From NCBI GenBank assembly GCA_018881555.1, contig JACAXG010000028.1:654006-718005 (forward strand): a stretch of DNA of 64,000 nucleotides, given 5' to 3'. Numbering within the stretch: the first letter of the stretch is position 1; each line of letters begins with the position of its first letter. This DNA comes from Amblyornis subalaris (lineage: Eukaryota > Chordata > Aves > Passeriformes > Ptilonorhynchidae). This document shows, one piece after another, positions 1 to 12,700 of this stretch. The notes below the pieces were generated by a model that saw nothing but the letters and a program-made list of their open reading frames with translations, made no database searches and was not told the DNA's origin. The translations under genes and the position numbers were made by a program.

Positions 1-487
1 AGCATTTTGCTCATGTAAGCACAGGCACAAGCAACTACATTGTTGTCAGATAATCAGAACCGAAGCAAAAATACAAGATATTTGTTTTGACTTCTGCTGC
101 AAGCTCAGAATAGTTTTGAAGCCTGTCTGACAACTCCCTGGACTATCATGATCTAATTCATTACAGCATGAGCCTCTCTGTGAACAATGTTTAACTGCAT
201 CCAGCTGCACTGACATCCAACTTGGAAAACACTCAGAGAGGCAGTTCCACTAAGGACACAAGGAGCACTTGTGCCACCCCTGTTACACACAACACCTGTC
301 CTTCTCCCAGCTTCCCTCAGCAGAAAGCCCACTGCAGTGCAGTTTGGGATATATGGACCAGCTTTAGGCAAGGCCAATGGCACAGCTGGCAGCCTAAAGG
401 GACAGATTGTTCAGCCAGATGCACAGGAGGCCCACCCAGCTGGGTAACAAACCACAAACCCCTTCAGGCACACAGGGACATCCTTAC
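1..487 (-). other. TNRC6A intron 21, partial
   Basis: Begins with the GTAAGG donor of exon 21 and runs off the left edge. I searched for the next exon (the start of the RRM region) and did not find it. Nothing else is recognisable. Confidence 0.8.
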
Positions 488-706
488 CAGGGGTGTATCT
501 GGCATCAGAATTTCCCCATCCTCCACCCAGACGAAGGGAATTATCCCAAGTGGACANGGGTGGTTTCTGGCCTGTCAGCCCTGGAGGTGGGCGGGACGGA
601 GCAGTGATGCTTTTAGGTGGCAAAGGGACCTTCCACAGCTCATGAGCCAGAGAGGTGTTAGTGACTGATCCAGGAGACCACGTTGATTTGGAATCACTGT
701 TTCTGG
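488..706 (-). CDS. TNRC6A: TNRC6A exon 21, last exon within the window
   Basis: 219 nt encode residues 1650-1722: [20 protein letters not shown], then [30 protein letters not shown] and [13 protein letters not shown], before donor CTG/GTAAGG. The acceptor is a tandem TAGTAG. Using the downstream AG gives ...TSTS-ARNSD; using the upstream AG would add one valine. An ambiguous base at 557 leaves one residue unread (leucine in mammals). The next exon should start the RRM region (SSWGES...) and is not found left of here. Confidence 0.94.
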
Positions 707-3700
707 CTACTAAAAGACACAGAAGACAACCACAATCACTGTTGCTGCAACCATCACCCCACTGCAAAGAAAAGCTGCTAAATTAGAGTAAAATCGAAAT
801 AGCTGCTTTGAAATCAGTGAAGTTACCACTCTGATGAAACCTCAGCACTGCTTTTAACATCTAGGAAGCCCCGTGAGTGTGTGAAGGGGGAGGAACCAGA
901 GCAATACAAGCAGACATCACCTGAAGTGCTTTGTGCTGTACTGCTGAGGGAAACATTGTAGTTGGAGGCACGAATGGATGACCAGGCACTAGTTGAAGGC
1001 AGCGTGGTGTTCAAAGATGAGGATGACCCTGTAAGAGAAAGAGAGTCAGACACAGCACAGGATGTCCCAAATGCAGTAGGATTAAAAGGCTTGGCTTGTG
1101 GTCCAGTCTGACCACTTCTGCACACTCAGGGAGGGACCTGCACCCTTCAGTCCCCATCCTCAACCCATGGGCACATGGTGGCAGCAGGAGCACTCGGAGA
1201 GCACAGGCCCTGCATTCCTGCATGGCTGGGCTGCCAAGGTTCTGCTGCTCCCAAACACCCGGGTGTGCTCAGCTGACATCAGGATGCAGAGCACAGCCCA
1301 CATTCCTGGGATAGCTCCTACACTGCATCAGCAGCAGAGCTCAGCCAAGGATGAGCTTGGCAGCTGTGACAGGCACAACATGAGGCATAAACCAGGAGGA
1401 GAGCAAGCAGCAAACATCCCAAATCCACAACACAAGGGATAACCAGGAGAGGAGCAAGAAGCAAAACACAAGAGATAAGCAAGAGAGGAGCAAGCAGTAA
1501 ACTTCTCCACAAGAGCAGCATCTGTGTGATTGAGGGAAGGTTACACACAATTCCCCAGCCAAGCTGAGCATACCACTGTTCCTGTCCCTGAGGTGGTCAA
1601 CTTCCCGCACAGTATTAATTGAGAGATTGTTTATGACACTGCCAGGAGTGACGTAAGGGTCAGTTTCGGGGTCGATGTTTGGATAACCTTTCCATGGCTC
1701 ACCAGGGCGAAACTCTAGGAATACAAATGCAGAAAAGAAGCTTATTTTGATTATGTTTTTTAAAAGGAAACAGCTGTCTAAACAATACATCTCTCAATGA
1801 TTGAAAATTCAAAACCTTTTAAGCATTTAATTTAGCCCTCACTTCATTTCTGGTTTCTCTGGCAGATACATTTCTCTCTGTACAATAAAACTCCTGCTCT
1901 CCATTTCCATCTGCTAAGAACACCCTTGGTGCTCTTCTGCAGGCTGGTTCCTGCCCCCTCCACGTGCAACACTCCAGGAATCCAGGACAACCCCAGGGGA
2001 ACGGCCAGACCCGCGCTGGGGAGGGGAGGGCAGGGCAGGGGTGTACCTGGGGGCCAGTTAACACTGCTAGAGCCATTAGGCGATTTGGCACGGGGCCAGC
2101 CGTCCCCAATGGAGCCGGGAGGACTGGCTGGCGAATTACTGCTGTTCATAAAGTCGTAAGGAACAAANGGAGAATCTTCCAGCCTAAAACCACTTGAAAT
2201 AGCACCTGATTAAAAAAAAAAAAAGTAGTCAAATATTTTTCATGGCCAATTTTTACATCCCTATATAAATAGATATAAAATCATGCCCTTGTAAATCATT
2301 CATGAAATACATAGCAACACGCTGTCCTCTTGTGATGCTGAGTTATACCAGAGATCATACAGCAGGGCATAACCTAAAATGAAATGTGTCTGAGTAGTTC
2401 AGGAGAAAACTGTAAGAATAATCTCCCATGAAAACCCTTCACTAAAACAATACATATGTTCAATGTAACACGTATTCAACTGAAGTAAAGTGTTAATTCC
2501 AGAGGGTAAGAGCATTCTGTGGGACTCCACCTGGCTAACAGGGTTCTGTGGTGGGAGAGCTCTTGAAAGAAACAGCTACAACACGCAAAGGATCTTTAGC
2601 TACTGCAAAACCCTGTAGATTCTGTTCCTATTCTTGGGAGGCAAAAAAATCTAATTTAAAAAACCCCTGGAGGCAGAGCAAGGAATGGTTTAAAAGTTAT
2701 CAGACAGCAAAATCAGTTCGGTACAGTTCTGAGGGAACCAGAGATTCCATGCAAAATGGAAATTCCTAGCTCTGGTCAGAAAACATCACCTACAGCTAAA
2801 GCAACACCACCACTGGCTGTGGCAACAGTGGGATGGGTTCAGCAGGGCAGCTGCAGGGTATGGCCACTACAGGCTCTGGCAGCAGAGTCAGCTCAGAGCA
2901 CCAAAGCAGCTGATGCACCTAAAAATACCCCGACAATCTGAGACTGAACAGTAATAGGAGACTGGGGACATTTATAACTATCTTTAGACACAGAATCTTG
3001 GGCTATAGACTCAAATTTTAACTGGATGAGATTTCATGCAACTGAAACAGTTGAAATGTCATATGAATCTTGANTACTGGAACAAAACATGAAGCAACCA
3101 AGTCCACCTCCTATAAAACTAAGGACAGCAATGGTACCGGTCTAGTCCTTCTAAGCTCTCTCCAATTTTAGAATGCAAACACAGACATTCATAACCAAAA
3201 CCTGTCAGTAAAAATGTCAGCCATGCCCAGACTGTGATAAATCCCCAAAAATCACCTTAGGACAGAAGGGTGGTGGGAGAGAAAACTTCAAAACCAAGCT
3301 TTTGGCTTAAAAATATATGAAACATTCCACTGGAGATTAAGGTAAAGCTAGTAGCAAGTCACACTTACAGAAACGTCTGGTTAAAAAAGGAATTCTGTGC
3401 AATGTTTCTCTAATCTCATCACAAGATCACTCTGTGAGCACAGTCAGCAAAGCTGTGGCTGCCGTGGTAGACAAGCAGCAAGCTGGCAGAGACAACACAA
3501 TACAAACTGTGACAGCTACAGTGCCACAGGAGCTACAGCCACAGCCCAAACCCTGCAAACCTGCACCTGACACCCAGAATGTGACAGTCTGATGAGCCAC
3601 GCCAAGTGCTGCTCAAGGCCACGCTGAACATACCATGTTTGCTGGAGTTTTGATCTAGGGATGTGTTCACAGAAATGCTGTCGACTGTAGTCCATTTCCT

Positions 3701-6700
3701 CAGCCGAGATTGTGGCTCTTTAATACTGCTCATATCCAGGTTTACATTCAAGTTTGAGTTCATTCCTGAAAGCACACACAGCTTATGAGATACAGACTAA
3801 ACTTCTCCTTCTGCTCATCACCACTGCTGTCCCAATAAGCACCGAACAGCACATTACTATGGTTATGTCATGCTTCCAAGTCTCCAGTTCTGAGGAACAT
3901 TCTAGCACTTAAACCAGTGAACTCACTGCACACAGAAGCTAAGCTGAGCAATGCAAAGCACTCCCAAGTTCTCAGCTCATGTCTTCATGCAAAAATGTCA
4001 GTGGAAGAAGACATTAGGAAGTTAGAGAAACTACAATGTAAATACTTAAAATATGGGGCAAATAGAAATTGTCCTGACCTGCTCTAAGCTGTGGTCTGTA
4101 CTTCCAAATGCTTCTCTGCCAGAGAATCAAGACAATGCCAAGCCAAATCAACCCAAATACCTGGTAGAATCAGCTGTTCTGGGCTTGGACTACACGACCA
4201 CTCCTATGACCTTGGCAACTCTGTAAGAATCCTGAAAGCACAACTCTACCTGGGTACTTTTCCAGCCCTTCAGATCTTTTTACTTCTTTTCTGAAAACAA
4301 ACCACTAAAACAGTTTAACTTGGGGCCAGAGACCTACAGGGAACTTCTCAAATGTCTCCTAGAAACACCTTCCTTCAGCACTGGAAACAAGGGCTTCATC
4401 TTGCTCCTAAGTGGACATTCACGGCCATAGAGAAACTGGTTAATTTTGGCGGGGGGGGTTGATTGTTTTGCTTAAAGGCATGAGCAGGAGTTGGTGTCAG
4501 AAAAGCCTCCCCTTGAAAAGCCTCATGAAAAGTGCTTGGAACAGGACAGAGTTTTAAGAAATATAAAAACTATCAATAGCTCAAACAGAAAAAAGGGAAA
4601 GTCCAACTGATCCTGTTCCTGACACCTCCCTCTGGCATTTTGCTGTTATCAGAGCAGTAGTTCTGTACCACAGTAACCTTACTTCTACCTCTGGAGAAGC
4701 TGCAGAGGCCAGACCTCCAAGAGAAGGGTTAGAAAGATCCCAAGGTGGCAGAGGGGCACATCTGTGACCAGGCCAATGCCAGCCCCTGGGAGACACAGGT
4801 CTGTCACAGCTCTGTATGGGAGATCTGTGGGCTGAGGGATGGACACCAGTTCCTGGACATAAATCCATAACTTAAACACTCCTCACAGAAGTAATTTTTC
4901 ATATCCTACTGCAGAAGACTTTATATTGTTCAGTTATACTCACTACTTGCCAGTAAAAGTTGTTTTTATTATTAGAAATACTTGATTCTATAATGAATCA
5001 GGATGTGACTGCAGGACTGGTCAGGGAGAGAGAAGGACACTCTGGCGCCCAGTCTCTGCTTTAGGTGAGCATCTAGTGAATCCTGATAAATTCCTTCCCT
5101 GGAATGGAAACAGGACCTCCCTGCTTTCCTTGCTGGGTCTCCTGACACTGTTACGAGAACATGGAGAAAACAACAAACCTACAGGATTTTCCAGGAGACA
5201 GCTGGGCAAAGTGAGCTCCCTGTCACACGAGCATGCTACCACACTGTGCATTGGGAGGTGACACCAGCACTTCCCTGGACTCAATTCTTCACTAAAGGGG
5301 GAAGAAATTCCAGCAACCTGCTAGTCCTACCCGTAAGCTTTTATGTGAGGACCAAGTACGGCCCTGCATCCTTGTACTACTGTACAGTACTACTCCAGAG
5401 GGACCCCAAAGAATTTCCGTGTATCCTGTGGCAGATTCCTGAGGGATCTCAAAGCAACCTGACATATACTGCAGGTTCCCGAAACATGGCCACGATTCAT
5501 TTGAGAAAGCAGCTATGGAACAGCATACAACAGTTCCAGCTCAAGGACTGAAACACGAAGGAGCCTGAGCTAGACAGAATGCAATCCCTCAGCATGGAGT
5601 TTGGCGAGAAAGTGAAATATTCCTTTCCTTAGAACTAACACAGTGTCTTCAATAGCTAAAAAACTTCCTTTGTATGCCTTGCCCTTTGAATGAAAGCAGA
5701 GTTAGACGTTGATGCCAATCATCACCAGCAGCTCTGAAGCAGCAGCCTGGACTGGAGACTGGCCACAAGCCACCTCCCTGTGGCACCGTCCCAGCCGGTG
5801 CCCTCCGCCTGCAAGCACAGGGACTTCAGCTGCATGTCTAGGGAACAAACTTCTGTGCAAAGGCCAATGAGAATGCAAAGGGAATCAGCCCAACAGAAAC
5901 CACCCAAACAGAATAAAAGAGAAGAAAAGCAAAAATGAACAGAAGGAAAAAAATGGGGGTAAGGAACAGAGGTAAATGATAAACAGTTGTAGTAAGATAG
6001 CATTAAAAAGGGACCTAAAGTAAGGAGAAAATATACAAGCCTGGAATTTCTGAAGTAGAAATTGGACAGAAGCCTGGAAACGTAGGGAGAAAGAAACAGG
6101 AGATATTTGTATTTATAAATGTTCAGACATTTTGCCTGAAATGCGACAACCATTCTTTAAAAATGCAGAGCCAAAAGCTTTCTTTCCTGGGCAAAACCAC
6201 TAACAGGCAAGCTGATGGGCAAACTACCTGTGCAATTCCAGAGTCACTGAAAACATTTTTGAAATCTCAAGAAATGTGTCTACATCAATGGATTCTTTGC
6301 AGGGACTCTACTTCTAAAAGTCCTTCAGCTTCAGGAACCAGGACTTCATATCACCGTGGGAACCCAGGGGCCAAAAGGAGCACTAAAAGGAGTCTGTCAC
6401 TCTTTAGGACGGTAAAGCATTCTGCACTGAGACACGGACACTCACTGGGAATGAGTGTACTTGGGGGAAAGTTCTTTAGCGAACAAGGATAACTGGGTAA
6501 AGCCCACACAGAATTACTACTTCTACTAAAATGGGAAGTGCTGACAGGATTACAGTCAGTTTCCAGGAGGAGGCAAGGGGAAAATTTGGGCTGTGTGTCA
6601 CACAAGCACTGGCTGACTGCAGGAGACGCACCTATAGGGAAGCTGCTGAATGCATTGATTGGTGACGGCCCTTTCTGCAGCTCAGGAGTAGCGTGGGGTA

Positions 6701-9700
6701 TGACATTCTCGAGGAAGGATTTCATGGAGGGCTGATGGAGTGACTGCTGTTGAGAGGGTGGAGTTTGCTGCTTCATTAACAGGTTTGGATCAAGCTGACG
6801 GGACTGTTGCATCATCTGTTGCTGCATACTAAGAGATCGACCCTTGAAAAAAACAGAGCGGTTACAATATCAACGGGCAAAAGCTCTTCCATGTTTAAAG
6901 AAAGAGAATGAAATGCACCTCTGTGCTCCGTGCATCCTGCACAGCCAAACCCCAGCACTCAGTCCCTCCTTTAAAGCCTGTCAAACCCCATCCAACCCTG
7001 CACATCTCCGACACAAGTCGCAGCAAGAAACGCAGCTCAGGATGAAAGACAGTTACAAGGAGAGTGCGAGGAGTGAACATAAAGGTGGTTCCTTACCTGC
7101 TGCTCCTGCTGCTGCCGACCCCCAGAAGGCATGCTCCTCTGAGGCTGCACCTTCTGCTGCTGAGCCAACAGCCGCTGCGAGACACGGGTGGGGGTTAGGG
7201 ACAGGGACAGCTCATGCCAGCCTGTACTCACACTTCCACACACAACACCAAGCAACCAGCTGGGGTAGCTTACCTGTAACTGGGAGATCTGAGAAAGCTG
7301 GTTTAACTGGGACAGTTGATTCAACATGGCTACCTGTTGTGGGCCAAAAAGTGGGCTCAGGCCACCGTTGTTTGGTGCATACTTCAGTAATGATACTGGA
7401 ACCTGCAACACAGACCAGGCCCCAGAGTGACCGACTGTAATGGGCAGTTACTTAGCCTGGAATACGTAGAATATCACAACCTCTGGTCTACAGCTGCCTG
7501 GTTTCTGAAACACTCATCAAGCCAAATATGCTCCCAAATATTTACAGAATAAATACCAGCAACACCAACAAACAAGAAACAATTTTCTGAAGCAGCTTTT
7601 AGACAGTTTATACACAGAGTGTTTTCTGTACTCACTTACCTGAGGGGATAGTAATGGAGGAGGCACTTGAGCACGTGGATTAGGCTGAGATGAATTAAGA
7701 GGTTGTGCTGGAGGCTGCTGCATGCTCCTGGGCTGTGCTGCTATATTCCCAACACCAAACACACTGGGATTGCCATTCTGGGGAAAAGATGGACAGTCAG
7801 TGACAATAATTATCTTCTGCTGCTTCTCCCACCCCACACATTTCAATTACAAGCTAAACACATATCAATCACACAGACAGTTACAGTTACAACAAAAGGC
7901 ATTAAATGCTGTCAAGTAACATGCCAAGGATATGCACACAGCCTTACCTGTCTAACAGAATTCAAGTTTTGCATACCCAGCCCTGCTAGGGAGCCCAGGG
8001 CTTGGTTAGGTAGTGCATTATTTGAAGGGGGAAGCTTCATGTTTTGATTGGACATAAACTGCATGTTTTGGGACTCGTCTGCTACAATGCCATCCTGATG
8101 GGACAGACAAACCGAGGCGCAACAACCAGCCAGCAAGCAAGCAGAAGGGAGAAACCATTGCCAGGAGCAGAAGGGAAGAGTCACAGGACAGTCCAGCANC
8201 AGCAGGAAATAGGCAGAAAACAAAAGAGATCAGGTTAGTCATTGGCACCGCAAAGTGCTACAGAAAGTGCTTAGTATTATGTATCAGTGAGTTAAAAAGA
8301 ACAGATCACATCTCATGGCTTAACCAGACAGCCCTCATTCCCCTCTGCACTACCTGCAGAAAGCTCAGGAGCACACAGGTAACTACTCCGAATGCGGAGC
8401 CAGAGGAGTTCAGGAGTGTCCCCAGTAAGGCACCAACTGACCTTATCGAAGTAAGGACCGCGATCCATGGAAGACTCTTTGGGAATTTGGGGACGAGAAC
8501 CAGGGCCTTTTCCAACCACACGATTGTAATCTCCCACACCAAGGCCGTGCTTGTCCATCTCCATCCGCTTGTCCTGCAGTAACCCTGGGGACGGCAGAGA
8601 GGCGGCTGCAACACCCAGGAGTCCGTCAGCCTTCGGCCACACCAACAGCTTACATGTGCTTACAAAGGGCTGAACTAGCACTGCTCTCGGGTAGGACACT
8701 CATAAAAGAAATATCAGGTTAGCTTTGGACTCTCTGGGCTTTACTGAAAAGGGAACGGAAACCCTATGTACCAATGGCTACAGACAAACAGAAACATGGA
8801 ATCTGCACCAACAGATTTTGCAAGGCTTCACGCAAATATTACTCTCAGCTTTCCCTTAAAACCAAAAATGTATAATTGTTTCAACTTGAAATAATTTAAA
8901 TATCAGGCTTGCCATTAATATTGAAATCTAAAACTCAAAGAACAATTTCTTTACACAATAGACTATGAGCCCCAAAGTGAAAATATCCATTTTTAAAGTG
9001 GAATAAGGAGAGAGTAACTACTCTAAAACCTACAATGCTACAATTACTTTTAGTTAAACATTCTATTGTCATAGTATACTATTATTAATGTATTAAAGAA
9101 TTATACTATTTTTTATTTGCGAAGGAAATCATAACAGTGAATGGATTCAAATAAAACATAACTGCTCCCAAGTCATTTTACAGGTTTAAATGTTTAAACG
9201 TTAAAATGTTTCTAAAATAATCGTTCAGTATTAATTTAGTTCTTAGAACTGAACACGTGTTTCCAAGAATGAACCCAATGAGCAAGTGTGGGCTTCGGTA
9301 TGATTCTGTTTATACTCAGTGAAGGTGCCCAGAGGGAAATCAAGATATTTCTACTACAAGAAACAAACCCACCACACCCTGAAAACATTCTCTCATGTCA
9401 GTTTAACATATATAAATATGTATAAGCTTAGCTTGATATATGGCTAATATTCCTATAGCAACCAGGTGTTACAGGTGTGCAACCTTAGTCACACACACAA
9501 ATACTTTTCTCTACAAGGACATTCCTTTTATTTCGGGAAATACATACTTAACTATACATAGCTATATATGCACACTACATTTAGTTTTAAAAAAGTAATC
9601 TACAGAAGGATATAAGCTAAAAGAGAGTCTGGAAGGAAAAGCAATAAAGCCCAGCTCGGTTCTGCTGTTCTTACCTCCAGACATGTCCATCTTATTGCTC

Positions 9701-12700
9701 TGTATGGTTTCTTCTGGTGATTCTCTCTGAAGTAATAAAATGAATCACAATTATTTGATAATAGTATTTTTAAGAGATAAAGAGATTCCTATACACTATT
9801 TCAATTTGAACCTGAAAGAAAGACAAATTGAGACAATCGGGAGCTATTTTAAAGCATTTTCTCCCTTCAGTTGCTATCCAGTTGAGAGCAGGTTCCCTCA
9901 CTTCACCAAAACTCCTATGTAATATGGAGAAAAGCATCAGGCTATGGGATGAATACCTGGGTAGTGGTTACAAAACCACTTTTCATGAACAAAGAGGTCT
10001 TTTTGTAATGAGAATGCAAAGAAAAGGTATGGGAGACAGAGGGGAGACAAACACAAGTAAAAAGAAAACCTCGATGAACACTTGGCAATTGAGCATTTCA
10101 ACATCTGTGCATCATAACAAGCCCTGTGGAAGGGCAGCAAAGCCAGACAAAGGCAAATACTTACTGAAAAACTGAGATTTGTGAATTGCTTAATGAATGG
10201 ATTGATCCATGTTTCATCTTGCTTATTTCCACCTTTCATTATTCCCTTAAAAACAGAAAGGAATTCCTGTGATACTCAGATCCTGTTTCAATTACATCAC
10301 AAAGTGTTAGGAATGAAAATTAAAGTGTAATGTGTAAGTGCAGCAATCCTTTCTGACTTAGCTTTCAGAAATGACAACAAGCCTTGCCCCGAGCTGCTCC
10401 TCACCTTTGTGGGCATTTTCTTCATGTAGGGTGGCCAGTTTAACGATGGGTTAGCTTCTTGTGAGGAACTGCTGTTCCACATTCCAATCTCAACATCCTC
10501 CTCTTCCTCCCAGCTGGTCTGACGACTGCCTGTCAAAGGCATGTCATCTCCACACCAACTATCTTGCATAGATTTAGGCCCTGGTTGTGAAAAAAACCCA
10601 GCATGTGAACACTTCAGTAGCAGCTGCTGCCCTTCACACCAAACACAGCTCAATGCCTACCGCAAGGTAAAAACCCCTCAAAAATACGAAGCTTCCAGAG
10701 AGGTATTTCACCTTCCTCAAACACACTGACCAAGGATGACACTGCGAGCACTCACCAGGTTTATTTGGAGGCTGTTGCCCAAGAGAAGCGTTTCCCCAGC
10801 CAGAGGTGCCTCCTGCATCGCTGACGGGCTCTCCCCAGCTCGTACCAGTGTCCATGGGCTTACCCCACGCTGAAGTCCCGTTATCTACAGTAGTGGCTGG
10901 AGTAGAAGGCTCTCCCCAACCTTTGCAAAGCAGGGGGAGTTATTGGCATGGTTTTGGACAGGATTTTAAAGTTACCTAAAGAGACTCCAGTGTTTTGCCT
11001 TTTCTAGATCCTTAACACACAGTAAAAAGCACATGAGCACATATTCACATTTTGTGTGAGGGTCATTATTACAACTGCAAGCTGTTCCATAAATAAAAGT
11101 AATCACAAAAATACAAGTTTTGTATTTAAAGAATTACATTCTGATAATACAAATTTCTAAGATATTAAGCTCTTAAGAGCTGCTCGTTACATACAAGTGA
11201 CCCCTCCTTGCACTTGAAAAAGAGACAGAGCACCTAAACCCCACATAAGCTCCTCTCCAAAACTGTTATTCACTGCTCATGAAACTACAAGACCAGAAAG
11301 TCTGATCCTAAATCCGTATAAACCCACCATCCTTCATTCTGTCCTGTAGCAGCTCAGTGCTTTTTATTTTGGAAGGCCCATTGGCAATATTAAGTTTTAA
11401 CTGCTTTAGAATCATTTAGAGAAACACTAGTTTCATTCCTCAGACACAATTTTAAATAATTTCTGTGTTCTCACTCTCCAGAATTCAAACAGAGCTGTCT
11501 AGTCCTTATTACTGCAGTTATTTAAAACTAGAACAGATCTTCCAATCTGTACAAAAACATCAAACCTCTATGAGCATTGCTGTTTTAAACTAAAATATTG
11601 TTCTACGAAGCAAGAATAAAAAATTGCTTTATAATCAAGAGAAAACACAAATCTGGGTAAAAGCCAGGCTTACCAGAACCCGAACTGCTCTCCTTGCTAG
11701 ACATGGCACTTGAAGACAGTAGCTGCGGATGTACCTGTGCTTGCTGGTCTGAACTGCTGCTACTGTTTGGGACATTTTTATTCCACATATTCACATTTTT
11801 GTAGTTGTATTTGCTTGGATCACCCCAAGCAGAAGTTCCATCATCAATCTCCATCTTCCGGCGTATGGATTCGGGGGATGGCTCCTCCCAGCCCGTGGGC
11901 TCTTCCTCCTTTGCCGGGGCTGGCATCGGCCCCCCCAGCCAGCCAGACCCCGGGGGTTTGTTCGTGGCAGATGGGGCTCCCCAAGAGCCAACATCTTGTT
12001 TGTTCCATTCAGGAGAGTTGATTGGCTTTGATGAGTCCCCCCAGACTTGAGGCTGATTGGATTTTGGAGGGTCTCCCCAGCCCTGGTTCTGATTAGACTT
12101 TGCAGGCTCATCCCATCCTGAAGAGTTGTTTGGGGTTGTATTATTACCTCCCCAAGTAACAGAATTTGATTTACCTGGCTCGTTCCAACCAGCCACCGAC
12201 CTGTCGCTGTTGCTACCTCCAGAACTGGATTTCTTTGCCTCACCCCAATGGTTACTTCTTGAGTTTTCACCCCAGCTATCACCAGCAGACACCGCCCAAC
12301 CCTGGCTGGCCTTCTGTCCATCTCCCCATCCCTGCTTCATCTTCGGTGTGTCATTCCAGGATGACTTTTCCTCTTTGCCACTTCCCCATGATTGATTGCT
12401 CTTGACCATTACTGTAGCAGCAGAATCTTCTTCCCACCCCCCTTGGCTGTTTGACCCTTTGGAGTCTCCCCACCTTGTAGCAGACTTTGGATCTCCCCAC
12501 CCCGATACAGATGAGGTATCGTTATTATTAGGGCTAGGTCTATCCACACACCCCCCTGAGCTGGAAGTCTGTGTCACAGAGCCCCCCCAGGCCTCTGTCC
12601 CATTGTCAGTTTTTCTTTCACCCCTCGGTGATGTTTCAGTATCCCAGGCAGTGTTCTGTTTGATTGGAGTCTGTCCCCAACCAGAGTTGGAAAGGACACG

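Noticed and set aside
8585..9674. A UBA-like exon between TNRC6A exons 10 and 11, as in other TNRC6 paralogues
   Set aside because: No open segment with suitable splice sites or UBA-like residues is present in this intron.
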